DNA from: Methylobacillus glycogenes JCM 2850 | GTDB lineage: Bacteria; Pseudomonadota; Gammaproteobacteria; Burkholderiales; Methylophilaceae | Direction of reading: 5' to 3' | Assembly (NCBI RefSeq): GCF_000617925.1 | Contig: NZ_BAMT01000004.1 | Location: 141,161-205,160, forward strand | DNA length: 64,000 nucleotides | Shown: piece after piece, positions 27,034 through 37,297 of the stretch | Layout of the letters: each line of letters begins with the position of its first letter | How positions within the stretch are numbered: the first letter of the stretch is position 1 | Program-made: the position numbers and the translations under genes | The notes under the pieces: model-generated | What the model was told of the DNA's origin: nothing | Database searches by the model: none | Seen by the model: only the letters and a program-made list of their open reading frames with translations

Positions 27034-27656
27034 TCAGGGCCTGGGCAACGATACCCAGCTTTGTACTGAGGGGCGTAGCCATTGTTGGCTAGCGTAATGC
27101 GCCAGCCGTTCAGGCACAGCATCACCGCTTTTTACGAGTCGGTTCAACATCAGCGCTAATTCGGTATCGGCAATCGACCATGTGCCAAACAAATGTTCAG
27201 CCCCCTCGGGTAGCAGGGTTTCCGCAACGACAAACAATTTATGCGCGGCTTTTAAGGCATCCTCACTCAAGGCTGGGGATTGGCTGTGAGAAACACATGC
27301 TCGGTTGAGCGCTCTTGCCGTACTGGCACCAGGTCGGTACGCAGCCAGGCCTGAATCTGCCTGGCGCGCGCACGCGCTTGAGGCTCGGTGGGGTATAGCG
27401 CCACACCGGGAAAGCTTTCGTCCAGATATTCGGTAATGGCGGATGACTCTGACAAGGCAAAGCCATCATGTACCAAGGTGGGCACCTTGCGGGTCAAGGA
27501 GAGCGCGGCGTAATCCTGCTCGTGCTGCTGCTTGGCCTTGAGGTTGATGGTGAGTAATTCATGAGGCAGTTTTTTTTCTTGCAAGGCCACATAGGCAAAC
27601 ATGGCAAACGGGCTGAGGTAATTGGCGTCTACATAGAGTTTTAATGAGGAGGACAT
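27034..27656 (-). CDS. yfcF: Glutathione S-transferase, YfcF type, frameshifted
   Basis: The N-terminal thioredoxin-like domain (LKLYVDANYLSPFAMFAYVALQ; LSESSAITEYLDESFPG) and linker helix (RARARQIQAWLRTDLVPVRQERSTEHVF) match E. coli YfcF closely. The first frame ends at 27267 after ANPQP. The C-terminal domain continues in the next frame (LSEDALKAAHKLF...GTWSIADTELALMLNRLV...QQWLRPSVQSW), needing one base restored near 27270. The start chosen is 27656 (MSSSLKLYV); a longer frame reaches 27725. YfcF-type enzymes have glutathione-dependent peroxidase/transferase activity. Confidence 0.88.
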
Positions 27657-28000
27657 GATGGGCTGGGCGGGTGGTGGAATGGAGATGGCAGTCTCGCTTA
27701 AGGCCAGCTTTGACGTCAAGTGCATGCAGATGGCTGCACGGCCAGTGATGCCTAACTATTTTGCAATGCCTAAGTAACCTGCAATCGCAAGTAGTCTGCA
27801 ATCGTAAGTAAACCCCGCAATAAAAGTATGCAAGGGCTTGCAGAGGGCAGGGCTAGATGATGCATGGCGATACCAGCTTGAGAATTTAAATCCTATATTT
27901 TACAAGGTGTTAAATGATGTAAAGCCGTCGGAAGTTTGGCAATGTTGTGATGGTATATGACTTGCCATAGTCAAGGCATCTTCAATCTTGATGGTGTCTC

Positions 28001-30011
28001 ATGACCACACATATATCTGCTTCAACTGGTGCTGCAATCGCTTCCCGCCGTTTCCGGCTGCCGCTTGCCGTGGTACTGCTCATCTCTGCCATGCTGGCCT
28101 GGTTGGCCTTGCGCCTGGGTTTGTGGCTCAGCTTGGGGAGTGAGCGGCCTGATGGCATGGGGCTTATACATCCGCTGATACTGGGCACCTGGTTTGATGC
28201 CTGGACCATGAGCTATCTTCTGGCTCCCTTATTGCTGGTGAGTGCCGTGCTACCCAACCGCCTGCGCTTATCGCGTGTTGGCGATTGGGGGCGTCAGGGT
28301 CTGCTTTGGCTGGCTTTGGCCATACTGTTGTTTGGCATCGTCGCCGAAGTGATTTTCTGGCAAGAGTTCACCACGCGCTTCAATTTTATTGCCGTGGATT
28401 ACCTGATCTATACCCATGAGGTGTTAGGCAATATCTGGGAGTCATACCCGATTCCGGCCATTCTGCTGGCGATTGCCCTGAGTGCCAGTTTGGTAACACT
28501 GCTGATCACGCGCTTGGTCAGCCTGCGAGTGCAGGCCCATCGCTGGCAGCACAGAGCCGCGCTGGTGGCGCTAGCACTGGCATTGCCATTGGCTGCCACA
28601 GGCTTTGCCAATCTCGATCAGGCTAGCAACCCAGATCATTATGCAGAGGAGTTGGCCGGGAATGGCTTGTTCTCCCTGGCTGCCGCCATGCGCCGTAACG
28701 AACTGGACTATCAAAAGTTTTATGCCACTGCCCCAGCCAATGTCTCAGCGCGCCTATTGGCGCAGGCGGGCGTGGACTGGCGTGTGAAAAACACCCCTAA
28801 TCACTTGCGCAAGGTAAGCCAGGCACCAGTCCAAAACAACTATCAGCCAGAAATCAGCCTGCCGCCTGAGTTTATACGCAGGCCAAAAAACATTGTGCTG
28901 ATTACCGTAGAAAGCTTGTCCGCTGAATATCTTGACAGCTTTGATGGCAAGCAGGGCGGGCTGACGCCACAGCTGGATAAGCTGGCAGCACAAGGGCTCA
29001 AGTTCAGCAATATCTACGCAACAGGCACGCGCACGGTACGTGGCCTGGAAGCGCTGTCGCTGGGCACACCGCCTATCCCCGGTCAGGCCATCGTGCATAG
29101 ACCGGGCAATGATCATCTGGCAACGCTGGGTGAGCAAATGCGTAGTCAGGGTGTTACGCCGTATTTTATCTACGGCGGCTATGGCTACTTTGACAATATG
29201 AACAACTATTTCCGCGGTAATGATTACCGCGTGATAGATCGCACTGATTTCCCGGCACAAAGCATTGCCGCCGAGAACATCTGGGGCGTGGCAGATGAAA
29301 GCCTGTTTGCCAATACCTTGCAGACCCTGGATAAGGCGCATGCGCAAGGCCAGCCTTTTATGGCACAAATCATGACTACCAGCAATCACAGACCATATAC
29401 CTTCCCGGCAGCGGGTGGCAGGCAAGCAAGGTTCACGTAGCGCTGCAGTGAGTTACACCGATTACGCCATAGGTGATTTCATCCGCCAGGCGCAAAGCAA
29501 GCCCTGGTTTAACGACACCTTGTTTGTGATAGTGGCAGACCATTGCGCCTCGGTAGCAGGCAAAACCAGCTTGCCAGTGGCTAAATACCGCATTCCCCTG
29601 ATTTTCTATGCGCCGCATCTACTCAAGCCTGGCGTGGTGAGCCGCATGGCTAGCCAGATTGATATAGCCCCCACGTTGATGCAAGTGATGGGCATGCCAC
29701 AAACTGGTTTCTTTGGTGCCTCCATGCTGGCGGCTCAGCAGGGTGAGCCACGGGCTTTCATCAGCAATTATCAGGATTTGGGCTATTACAAACACGATCA
29801 GCTCATTGTGCTTTCACCGCGCCGCACAGTCACCGCCTATGCCATAGACCCGCATACCTTTGAGGCTAGCCCCATCGCCGTCAATCCTGAGCTGGCCAGG
29901 GAAGCTATCGTCTATTACCAGACGGCGTCTACAGCGTTCAAATCCGGCATGTTGCGTTTCCCCCAGCCACCTGCGTTTTTGGCCCAGGGAGCAGCGCATG
30001 GACAAAGCTAG
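28001..30011 (+). CDS. LTA-synthase/sulfatase family membrane protein, frameshifted
   Basis: About 670 residues. Five or so N-terminal membrane spans precede a periplasmic sulfatase/phosphoglycerol-transferase domain. Key motifs are NIVLITVESLSAEYLD (metal site and nucleophile region), ATGTRTVRGLEALSLGTPP, the NHRPYTFP region, and VIVADHCASVAGK with metal-binding Asp-His. The first frame ends at 29440, but the next one continues the same domain (VAGKQGSRSAAVSYTDYAIGDF). Removing one G from gcgggtgg near 29415 restores it. It overlaps the PAP2 gene. Such pairs modify envelope glycans or lipids with phosphoglycerol or phosphoethanolamine groups; the exact substrate is unknown. Confidence 0.85.
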
Positions 30012-30720
30012 ACCGCAGTTGACGATGGATAAGGCCGTACCGTGGCGTCTGATATCAGCTGGCTTGTTGATCAGTGGCATGCTGATTCTGGCGCTGGAGC
30101 ATTACACCTCAGTTGACCTCAGGCTGGAAGACTGGTTTTTTGATAACACCCTGCACGATTTTCCCTGGCGTAATCGCTGGTTTGCCACTGACTTTGCCCA
30201 TGGCAGTGTTAAAAACCTGCTGACCTATGGCGGTGGGGCCGTGTTGACCTTGGTATTGCTGGACTTGGTCTACAAACAGAAATGGCTAAGCGATTTCTGG
30301 CGCTATCGTTTGCAAATTATCGCCTGGGCTTCGGTGTTGGTGCCTAGTGTTATCCGCGGCATTAAGCGGCTTTCACCCTTGAATTGCCCCTGGAGTGTAG
30401 ATCGCTATGGCGGTGACGCACCCTATATGAAGTTGTTTGCGCATGTGCCAGATGGCTGGCAGGCCGGGCATTGTTTTCCTGCAGGCCATGCCAGCACCGG
30501 GCTGTGGTTGGTGGCTTTGGCGGTCATTTTTTTACCCGCACATCCGCGTAAAGCGTTTTGGGCAGGGCTGGGTGGTTTGGGAGTAGGTCTGGCTTTGGGG
30601 TGGATACAGCAAATGCGCGGGGCACATTTTCTCAGCCATACCCTGGTGTCGGCGTGGCTAAGCTGTTTTATCTTTTTTTTGCTGATGTATTGGTATCAAA
30701 ACAAATTGCGCAGCAATTAG
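29998..30720 (+). CDS. PAP2-family membrane phosphatase
   Basis: A 240-residue phosphatase starting at ATG 29998 (MDKARPQ), preceded by GGGAGCAGCGC and overlapping the sulfatase stop by 14 bases. It is polytopic with PAP2 motifs: IRGIKRLSPLNCPW, CFPAGHASTG (phosphatase motif 2, catalytic His) and QMRGAHFLSHTLVSAW (motif 3 His). Likely substrates are undecaprenyl or lipid A-type phosphates. Coupling with the upstream transferase suggests recycling or trimming of the same envelope lipid. Confidence 0.88.
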   Translation: MDKARPQLTMDKAVPWRLISAGLLISGMLILALEHYTSVDLRLEDWFFDNTLHDFPWRNRWFATDFAHGSVKNLLTYGGGAVLTLVLLDLVYKQKWLSDFWRYRLQIIAWASVLVPSVIRGIKRLSPLNCPWSVDRYGGDAPYMKLFAHVPDGWQAGHCFPAGHASTGLWLVALAVIFLPAHPRKAFWAGLGGLGVGLALGWIQQMRGAHFLSHTLVSAWLSCFIFFLLMYWYQNKLRSN

Positions 30721-31201
30721 AAAGGACTGAAATTTATTCCAAGCAGTTGTAATGAATTTTATTGCAGGAAAATGTTCGGTTTTCTAGAAAAATAACGTCA
30801 AATTTGACTATAAAATTTTTAAGTTTTATTCTGCATACCAACAATTATTCCGCGATGTATCACCACAAAATCCGCCAAAAAATTATTTATCTTCCCCCGC
30901 ATTAGTGATCGTTGTATTCCGCATCTGTATTGAATTTAAGCGCTATCTTGTTTCAAGTTCATAAGGATTTGCTTGTAAATTTGATGACAAGTTCTAGTGA
31001 GAATTTGCATGGAGGTTTCATAAGGGAGTAAACAGGTTTTTCAGTGTATTGCATATTTATAAGCAAATGATAAAGTGTTGCTTTTTGCCGTTCCGGATGT
31101 CGGTTATTTTTACTTAATTGACTGAAAGTAAATGAGGTTTTTCCCTCATCAAGGCCAATCATATCAAGTGATTAATGAGCAATCTGCCTGGAGAAATAAA
31201 T
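30721..31201. promoter_or_regulatory. AT-rich regulatory region upstream of the adhesin gene
   Basis: About 480 bases, clearly more AT-rich than its surroundings, with no supported gene. It contains the perfect palindrome GTCAAATTTGAC (30797-30808). It presumably carries the promoter and control sites of the adhesin. Confidence 0.5.
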
Positions 31202-32850
31202 ATGCAATCATATGACAACGATCAACACCCTCAGCAGTTAAATGACGCCTTGACCGAACCCTCATCAGTACAGGCTCCGCAAGCCCCAAGCTCCAAACAA
31301 GATGCCTCGCCCCCGCTCAAGCAAGATAAAACTCAGCTCAAACTCAAGAGAAAGAAAAACCTGCATGAAGCAGAAAAACACAAGCTGCTAGACGCTGCTG
31401 ATACAAGCGTAACGCCAGCAGCGCAAGAGGATGAGCCCGCCGATATACAGGATCAGCAGTCTGCTGGCAGACTCAACGCTACTCACGATAGTCGTAGGTT
31501 CGCAAAGCCTAACGAGGGGGCTGAGGAAGGGCCAGGCCTTGCCCAAGACAACACTGCAGAGCTTACAGAACCTGGCAGAGTTCAACTGGCCGCCAATACC
31601 TTGAGGACTCAAAAGACGGCTACAGAAGTGAGCGCCCCGCTGGTGATGTATGACCCGAGTAGCGAGGTCGCTGCTCTGGACGAGGGTGCTGAAAGCTTAG
31701 AGCAAAGCGCTAGTGTAGAAAAAAACGGCGGGGGCGAACCAAACTGGGCTTTAGCAGGCCTCGCGCTACTGGGGTTTGGCATTGCTCATGGTGGGGGTGG
31801 TGGCGGACATCATGCGGATAAGCAAGCAACCGCACCCATCATTACCCAGACCACCATCAATGGTGTGGTCATGGCTGGCTTGGTGTTGCCTGGTGCTGGC
31901 CTCAGTGTCAAAGCTTATTCGCTTGACGGCAAAGAGTTAGGTAGTAGTGCAGTGAATGACAAGGGTGAGTACAGCATTGTCATGTCAGGGGAGTATAACG
32001 GTACAGTCAAGCTGGTGCTGGTTGATGGCAACGGCAATGCCAATGACTATTGGAATGAGGCCTCAGGCCCCAAAGATGTAGGAGAGCTGAGCGCAATTGC
32101 CAATATCAAGGCTGGTCATGGCAACTCCATCATGATGACCTCCTTGACCAATATGGCCGCTGAAAAGCTGGCTGGGCAGACACCGAGCGCGAGTCAGGTG
32201 AATGCTGTCAACCAGGCTGTGGCCAAGCTGTTTGGTCTTGATGATATTTTGGTCACCGCGCCAGTTCCTGTGGTGACCAATACCGGGGCAGACAACCTGA
32301 GTCATGCAAACGACTAAATGGAGTGACAAGTAAACTGGGTAACGCCACAGTGACTGGCACGAACTGGATGTTCAAACCGGGTAAGGCCGTGGAAGGTGCT
32401 CATCAACTCACTGCGGTAGTAGAAAACCTTGCGACGGGTTTACAAGGCAGCCCCAGCTCGGTGTACAACTTCAACATCTACACTGCGCTGCCAGTCACCA
32501 TCATGGACGATGTTGGTAGCAGTCAGACCGCGCTGGTCAACAATGCGATTACCGACGATGCAACGCCCACCTTGAGTGGTAGCTTGATTACGGGTTTGCT
32601 CAGCAGTGAAGAACTCGCAATTTATGACACCGTAAATGGCGTCACCAGCAAGCTGGGCACAGCCATCATCAACGGCCTGACTTGGAGCTACACGCCTGAG
32701 GTGGCGCTGGCGGATGGCAGCCATGTTCTGATGGCCGCTATACAAGCACGCGGCAGCAGTGATGTCGCCAAAACCCATATAGCGAGTAGCAGCACTACCA
32801 TTGTTGTGGATACCAATCCGGGAGTACCAAGCCAGGCGGTAAATATCAGC
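31202..32850 (+). CDS. Large repeat adhesin (Bap/LapA-like), N-terminal part only; broken
   Basis: The start chosen is ATG 31202, since TGGAGAAATAAAT precedes it. The N-terminal 180 residues are disordered and Lys/Gln-rich. Next come a hydrophobic segment (NWALAGLALLGFGIAHG) and a glycine run, typical of type I-secreted biofilm adhesins. An Ig-like segment and then repeat units containing NGVTSKLG follow. The frame breaks at 32311-32320 (stop after NLSHAND), and the next frame reads straight into the middle of a repeat unit. The adhesin reading is credible only to about 32850, where sequence of the opposite-strand ABC gene begins. Such proteins usually have thousands of residues, so most of the gene is missing. 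Confidence 0.75.
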
Positions 32851-32899
32851 ACACTAGAAATGGGAGCAAAAGCGCGTTACATCATGCTGCGCTTCTCTC

Positions 32900-34093
32900 C
32901 TAAAGCCCGGTCAGAATCTTTAATAGCGCGGATTTACCTACGCCTATGGGGCCTATGATGCCTATGCGCTCGCCGGGCATGATGCGCAGGCGTTCGATAC
33001 TGAGCGGCTGTTTGCGATCCTTGAAGCTATATTGCATGTCGCGCAATTCCCATTCACCGCGCAAGGTTTCCACACGCAGGGTCTGCGATTGACCAGCGCT
33101 GTCTTTCTGCAGTGCCAGTACGCCATCCAGCGCTTTGGCGGCAATCTTGACCTGTGCTGCCTGCACCATGAGCATAGGGACTGAAGTAATAGGGGTGAGA
33201 ATGCGTCCTGCCAGAATGGAGGCAGCAATAATGCTACCGCTGGTGAGTTCACGCTGGGTTACCGCGATATATGCGCCTACCGATACCACACCTACATAGG
33301 CTAGTTGTTGGGCAAACTGCACAAAATAGGAGGTGGATTCCGAGATTTCACGCGACTTGAGGTCTGAGTGCAACACGGCTTCTGACAGCTCGCGCCAGCG
33401 GCGGCGGCAGTTGGCCATGAGGTCGTTGGCCTTGATCCATTCCATGGACTTGATGCTTTCCACCAAGAAGCCATATTTACGGTTGCTGGAGGCAAACTGT
33501 TTGCTGGCATGCTGACGCACACGCAAATGCTGGATGATGCCAAACGGTAGCAAAATACCCAGTAATATCAATGGCACTAGCGTGACTTCTGGCCCGCCCA
33601 GTGCATACAGTCCAAACAGGAACAGGATGGCATAAGGCGCATCCACCACGCCAAACGACATCAGGGCAACCAAAAAGCCACGTATGGTTTCGTAACTTTG
33701 TAATTGCGAGGCAAACGAGGCGGCTTGCAGAGGGATTTGATCCATGCGCGTGCGAATCAGCGCATCGTAAACGGTGACCGAAAGGTTGCGGTCTATGCGT
33801 TGCACAATGTAGTGCGAGATAGTGCTACGCAATTTTTGCAGGAATAGTTGCAAACCGCTGGCAATAGCCACCCCCACGGTCAGTACAATCAGCGTTTCTG
33901 TGCCCTGGCGCGGCAATACGCGGTCATATACCTGCATGCTGTAAAGCGCCGTAGCAAAGGCAATCAGGTTGATCAGCAGGCCTGCAAGGGCAAAGAAGAT
34001 CCAGGCTGGGGTTTGCCTGAATGTTTCGCGCCTTAAAATCTGCAGAATTTTCTTGGGCTGGGCTGGGCCGGCTGCTTGTGTTGTTGTGCTCAT
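32900..34093 (-). CDS. Type I secretion ABC transporter (LapB/HlyB-like), truncated after Walker A
   Basis: A 397-residue fragment. It has an ABC membrane domain with about five spans (IFFALAGLLINLIAFATALYS start) and the NTPase beginning (MPGERIGIIGPIGVGKSALLKILTGL). It stops immediately after the Walker A helix, so signature, Walker B and H-loop motifs are absent. Full members have about 550-720 residues. It has no C39 peptidase domain. The break coincides with the end of recognisable adhesin sequence. The adjacent TolC gene upstream and the adhesin show it once exported the adhesin; the HlyD-type adaptor is missing. Confidence 0.85.
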   Translation of the reverse strand: MSTTTQAAGPAQPKKILQILRRETFRQTPAWIFFALAGLLINLIAFATALYSMQVYDRVLPRQGTETLIVLTVGVAIASGLQLFLQKLRSTISHYIVQRIDRNLSVTVYDALIRTRMDQIPLQAASFASQLQSYETIRGFLVALMSFGVVDAPYAILFLFGLYALGGPEVTLVPLILLGILLPFGIIQHLRVRQHASKQFASSNRKYGFLVESIKSMEWIKANDLMANCRRRWRELSEAVLHSDLKSREISESTSYFVQFAQQLAYVGVVSVGAYIAVTQRELTSGSIIAASILAGRILTPITSVPMLMVQAAQVKIAAKALDGVLALQKDSAGQSQTLRVETLRGEWELRDMQYSFKDRKQPLSIERLRIMPGERIGIIGPIGVGKSALLKILTGL

Positions 34094-34106
34094 GATCCTG
34101 GCTTCC

Positions 34107-35531
34107 TTAGTTGGTCAGTTGCAGTTCGCCGCGATAAATCTTCACAGCGCGGTCGGCGGCATTAATGTTGGCTTGCAGGTTGGCTTGGCTTAACTCAGTG
34201 CCACTCAGGTCACGAGCAGCATTGAGCAGGTCTATCCAGGTACGCTGGCCCACGGCAAATTGCCTGCCGTAGGAGTTGAGCACCTCGCGATTGCTATTAA
34301 CACTGGCGGCAATGCTCTCAAATTGGGCAAAGCCTTGATCCAGATCAATTTTCTGCGCAGTCACGGCATTGTTGATATCCTGCCGGGCTGCATCTACAGC
34401 CGCCTGCCGCCCGGCAATGCGCTGAGCTACGCTTTCATACTGGTAATAACTGCTGAGGCCTGCACCTGGCGTGTATTGCATGTTCAACATCAGGCGCTGC
34501 TCGTTTGGACGATTGAAGCCATTGATATCTACGCCATTGGCATATCTATCCATCTGCAGGTTAAGGTTAACGTTGGGAAGCATATTGGCGCGTGCGCGCG
34601 CTGCATCCACTTCAGCCTGTTCCACCTCAGCCTGGGTACGTTTGAGCAGGGGTGAAAAATACAGACTTTGCGCGATGGTGGTGCTCAGGTTCTGGTTGTC
34701 CTGGCTTGGCAAGTCAGGGATGCGCAGTGATTGGCTATTCAACATCAGCCCGGTGACCTGGGATAGTTGCGATAAGGTGGTATTGCGTCTGGCTTCGGTA
34801 GCCTTGAGGTCAGACTCGGTTTGGGAGATGCGGCTTTCAACAAAGGTGATGTCCGCCTGGCTGGAACGTCCCCCTTCAAATCGACGCAATATCATGGCGT
34901 GATATTCTTCATACCTATCCAGCGTGTTTTGAAATACCGTGATTTGCAGCGCAGCGGCTAAGTAGTTGCGCCAGAGGTTGACCAAAGACAATGCCACGCT
35001 TTGACGGGTTTCATCGATTGCCAAAGTAGCAATGGATTCTCTCACCTGCGCCTGATTGACCCCGGTGCTGAGTTTGCCGAAGGTATACAGCGGCTGGGTC
35101 AAACCAGCACTTAACACTTGACGTCCATGCTCGCCGATATTGACGCTGACATTGGGGGTTGGGTAATACGCCTGCTTGGCGACGGTGATGTCGGTTTTAG
35201 CCACCATCTGGTCAAACATGCTGCGCCTGATCAAGGGGTGGTGCGCATAAGCCGCCTGCAATAACTGTTCAAAGCTTAAAGGGCCGCTGTGGTCTGCCGG
35301 AAGTAGGCCTATGGGCTGTTCAATAATGGGTTGTGATGCGGCCAGCGGGATGAGCTGGGCTTCCTCTTGCGATTGGAAATATTTATCCAGCACTAGTTTT
35401 TGCGCTTTGGCTGGCGCTTGCCCGTTGGGTGAGAGACTGCCAAACCGGGCTGCTTGATCGGCATCTGCTTGTGCCAAGCCCGGGAACATGCAAATAAGCA
35501 ATAAAATATAAGCGGCTTTCATGCGACTCAC
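34107..35531 (-). CDS. TolC-family outer-membrane channel of adhesin type I secretion
   Basis: A 474-residue protein with a signal peptide (AAYILLLICMFPGLAQA) and TolC/OEP helical repeats (LSFEQLLQAAYAHHPLIRR; NLRLIR-like TPNVSVNIGEHG; WIDLLNAARDLSGTE). It lies 13 bases upstream of the ABC gene on the same strand, so the two are one operon. The LapE/AggA subgroup serves large adhesins. A perfect 13-bp-arm palindrome lies just upstream of its start. Confidence 0.9.
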   Translation of the reverse strand: MSRMKAAYILLLICMFPGLAQADADQAARFGSLSPNGQAPAKAQKLVLDKYFQSQEEAQLIPLAASQPIIEQPIGLLPADHSGPLSFEQLLQAAYAHHPLIRRSMFDQMVAKTDITVAKQAYYPTPNVSVNIGEHGRQVLSAGLTQPLYTFGKLSTGVNQAQVRESIATLAIDETRQSVALSLVNLWRNYLAAALQITVFQNTLDRYEEYHAMILRRFEGGRSSQADITFVESRISQTESDLKATEARRNTTLSQLSQVTGLMLNSQSLRIPDLPSQDNQNLSTTIAQSLYFSPLLKRTQAEVEQAEVDAARARANMLPNVNLNLQMDRYANGVDINGFNRPNEQRLMLNMQYTPGAGLSSYYQYESVAQRIAGRQAAVDAARQDINNAVTAQKIDLDQGFAQFESIAASVNSNREVLNSYGRQFAVGQRTWIDLLNAARDLSGTELSQANLQANINAADRAVKIYRGELQLTN

Positions 35532-35543
35532 CTTTTAGGCAAA

Positions 35544-35577
35544 TTTAAAGTAAATTAATTATGCAATTTACTTTAAA
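35544..35577. promoter_or_regulatory. Long perfect palindrome upstream of the type I secretion operon
   Basis: TTTAAAGTAAATT-N8-AATTTACTTTAAA, arms of 13 bp without mismatch, 13 bases before the tolC-like start. It could be an operator or a 5' UTR hairpin. The rest of 35578-35829 is AT-rich with no gene seen. Confidence 0.65.
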
Positions 35578-35829
35578 TGAATCAATACATGACATTAATT
35601 TAACTTATAAATTTTTAGTTAATATTTCGCCTGTATTGCCCGTGCCTATTGTATTTCATTGATTAATATCAATTTTTGAAAGGTGAGCGTATTTACATTA
35701 ATTTTGTAAAAAGCATCTGTTTTGAGTTGTATAAGCAAAATTGACGGGCAGGAGCCATCCATACGCAAGCTTGCTCGCTTGAATCATGCTGCAAGCGTGG
35801 CTATAAACGCTGTTGGTTTGAAACCGCGC

Positions 35830-37122
35830 TTATTTGGCTTTAGGCAGCCCAGACCACTCAGTGGTGTAGCTCGGGCTGAGAAATGCACGGCGCATGCCCC
35901 AATCATCCCCTAAGGCTTCTGCCGCAAGCTTGATGGTGCCGCGCTTATAGCGTTGATTAATACTGTCTAGGGTAGCCATCAGACGCTGGGATTTAGGCGT
36001 GGGCGCGCTAAAGCCAAACAAATCCTGCTGCTGGCCTGCGCTTGAAACCAATTCACTCAGCATGACGCCCGCCTTGAGATAATAGATTCCAGGCCTATAA
36101 ATGCGCCGCAACACCCAGAGGGCAGCTTGGGTTAGTTGTATGCTGCAATTGGTGGGAGAGGGCAGCGCGAGAAACTGCCCAGCGTGGAAAAACGCTGCCT
36201 GATCGTGCAGACCATTATTGATAGAAACATAAAGGGCACTGGTATATAAACCCTTGGCCCGCATGCGCAAGGCGGCATTACTGGCATGAAAGCTCACGGC
36301 GGCACTGAGCTCTTGCAGATCGGTCAGCCGCTTGGCGAAAGAGCGTGAAGAAATAATCTGCTTGGCATCGGGCAAATCTTCGCCCACGCTGTGCCAGGCT
36401 TCACCATTCAACTCCCTGACCGTGCGCTCAAGAATCACACCAAATTCGTCGCGCACACGCTTGGGGTCGGCCTGCTTGAGACGCCAGGCATTATGCACGC
36501 CTAGCTTATTAAGCTTGCGCTCCAGCCGTGACCCCACACCCCAGACGCAGGAAACCGGCAGGTTTTCCAGCAGTTGCTGCTGCTGTTTCATGGGCATGCT
36601 GCTGAGATCACAGACCCCATCAAAGCCCTCTACGCGCTTGGCAATATGGTTGGCGAGTTTAGCCAGTGTTTTGCTATGACCTATGCCTACCCCTATGCCC
36701 AGGCCTGTCCATTGCTGTACGGTATTCTTGATGCTGGTACCCAGGGCGAATAAATCACCCTGCATACCAGTCAGATCAAGAAACGATTCATCAATCGAAT
36801 ACACCTCCACCACAGGCGAAAATTGCCGCAAGGTTGCGATAAAGCGATTGCTCATATCGGCATACAACGCATAATTGCTTGAAAACGCCGTTACGCCATG
36901 CTTGCGAGCCTCACGCTCCACCTCAAACCATGGACGGCACATCCATAAAGCCAGTTTTTGCTTGGCTTCCTTGTTTTGCGCAATCACGCAGCCGTCATTG
37001 TTTGAAAGCACCACCACGGGCTTGCCGCGCAAATCTGGCCTGAACACCTGCTCACAACTGGCGTAGAAGGAGTTGGCATCGCATAAGGCATAGGTGGTGG
37101 GGCTAGGCATAAAATTGGACAT
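35830..37122 (-). CDS. umuC: UmuC, translesion DNA polymerase V catalytic subunit
   Basis: A Y-family polymerase of 430 residues. The palm motifs are ALCDANSFYASCEQVFRPDL (catalytic Asp) and VEVYSIDESFLDLTG (catalytic SIDE). Thumb and little-finger regions follow, with the UmuC C-terminal DUF4113-like end (INQRYKRGTIKLAAE; MRRAFLSPSYTTEWSGLPKAK). A LexA-type box lies 70 bases upstream. Its usual partner umuD is not adjacent but 3.9 kb away on the same strand (41030-41470). Confidence 0.95.
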   Translation of the reverse strand: MSNFMPSPTTYALCDANSFYASCEQVFRPDLRGKPVVVLSNNDGCVIAQNKEAKQKLALWMCRPWFEVEREARKHGVTAFSSNYALYADMSNRFIATLRQFSPVVEVYSIDESFLDLTGMQGDLFALGTSIKNTVQQWTGLGIGVGIGHSKTLAKLANHIAKRVEGFDGVCDLSSMPMKQQQQLLENLPVSCVWGVGSRLERKLNKLGVHNAWRLKQADPKRVRDEFGVILERTVRELNGEAWHSVGEDLPDAKQIISSRSFAKRLTDLQELSAAVSFHASNAALRMRAKGLYTSALYVSINNGLHDQAAFFHAGQFLALPSPTNCSIQLTQAALWVLRRIYRPGIYYLKAGVMLSELVSSAGQQQDLFGFSAPTPKSQRLMATLDSINQRYKRGTIKLAAEALGDDWGMRRAFLSPSYTTEWSGLPKAK

Positions 37123-37191
37123 AGGGCGGTGCTAGAGGCTGTTTTATGACGAAGAGCGATGACTCAGGTCAGGCTTGATGGGGAAATTATA

Positions 37192-37207
37192 CTGTACATT
37201 CGTACAG
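37192..37207 (-). promoter_or_regulatory. LexA box (SOS operator) of umuC
   Basis: CTGT-ACATTCGT-ACAG is an exact match to CTGT-N8-ACAG, within tactgtacattcgtacagtt. It lies between umuC (start 37122) and the end of the AbiEii-like gene (37298). Confidence 0.88.
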
Positions 37208-37297
37208 TTTCTGCGATGTTGTGATGGTGGGCTAGGCGTGTGAAGCCACATGTAGTCGATAAGATGCGACTTAGGGTGTTGATGCAAATGCTTAGAA

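Noticed and set aside
31388..31612. Minus-strand frame within the adhesin N-terminus
   Set aside because: Shadow frame with no ribosome-binding site, opposite the disordered adhesin N-terminus.
32323..32958. The complete 211-codon frame as a separate adhesin-like gene
   Set aside because: It begins mid-repeat without a ribosome-binding site, and its last 35 codons are antisense to the ABC transporter; it is a fragment of the adhesin.
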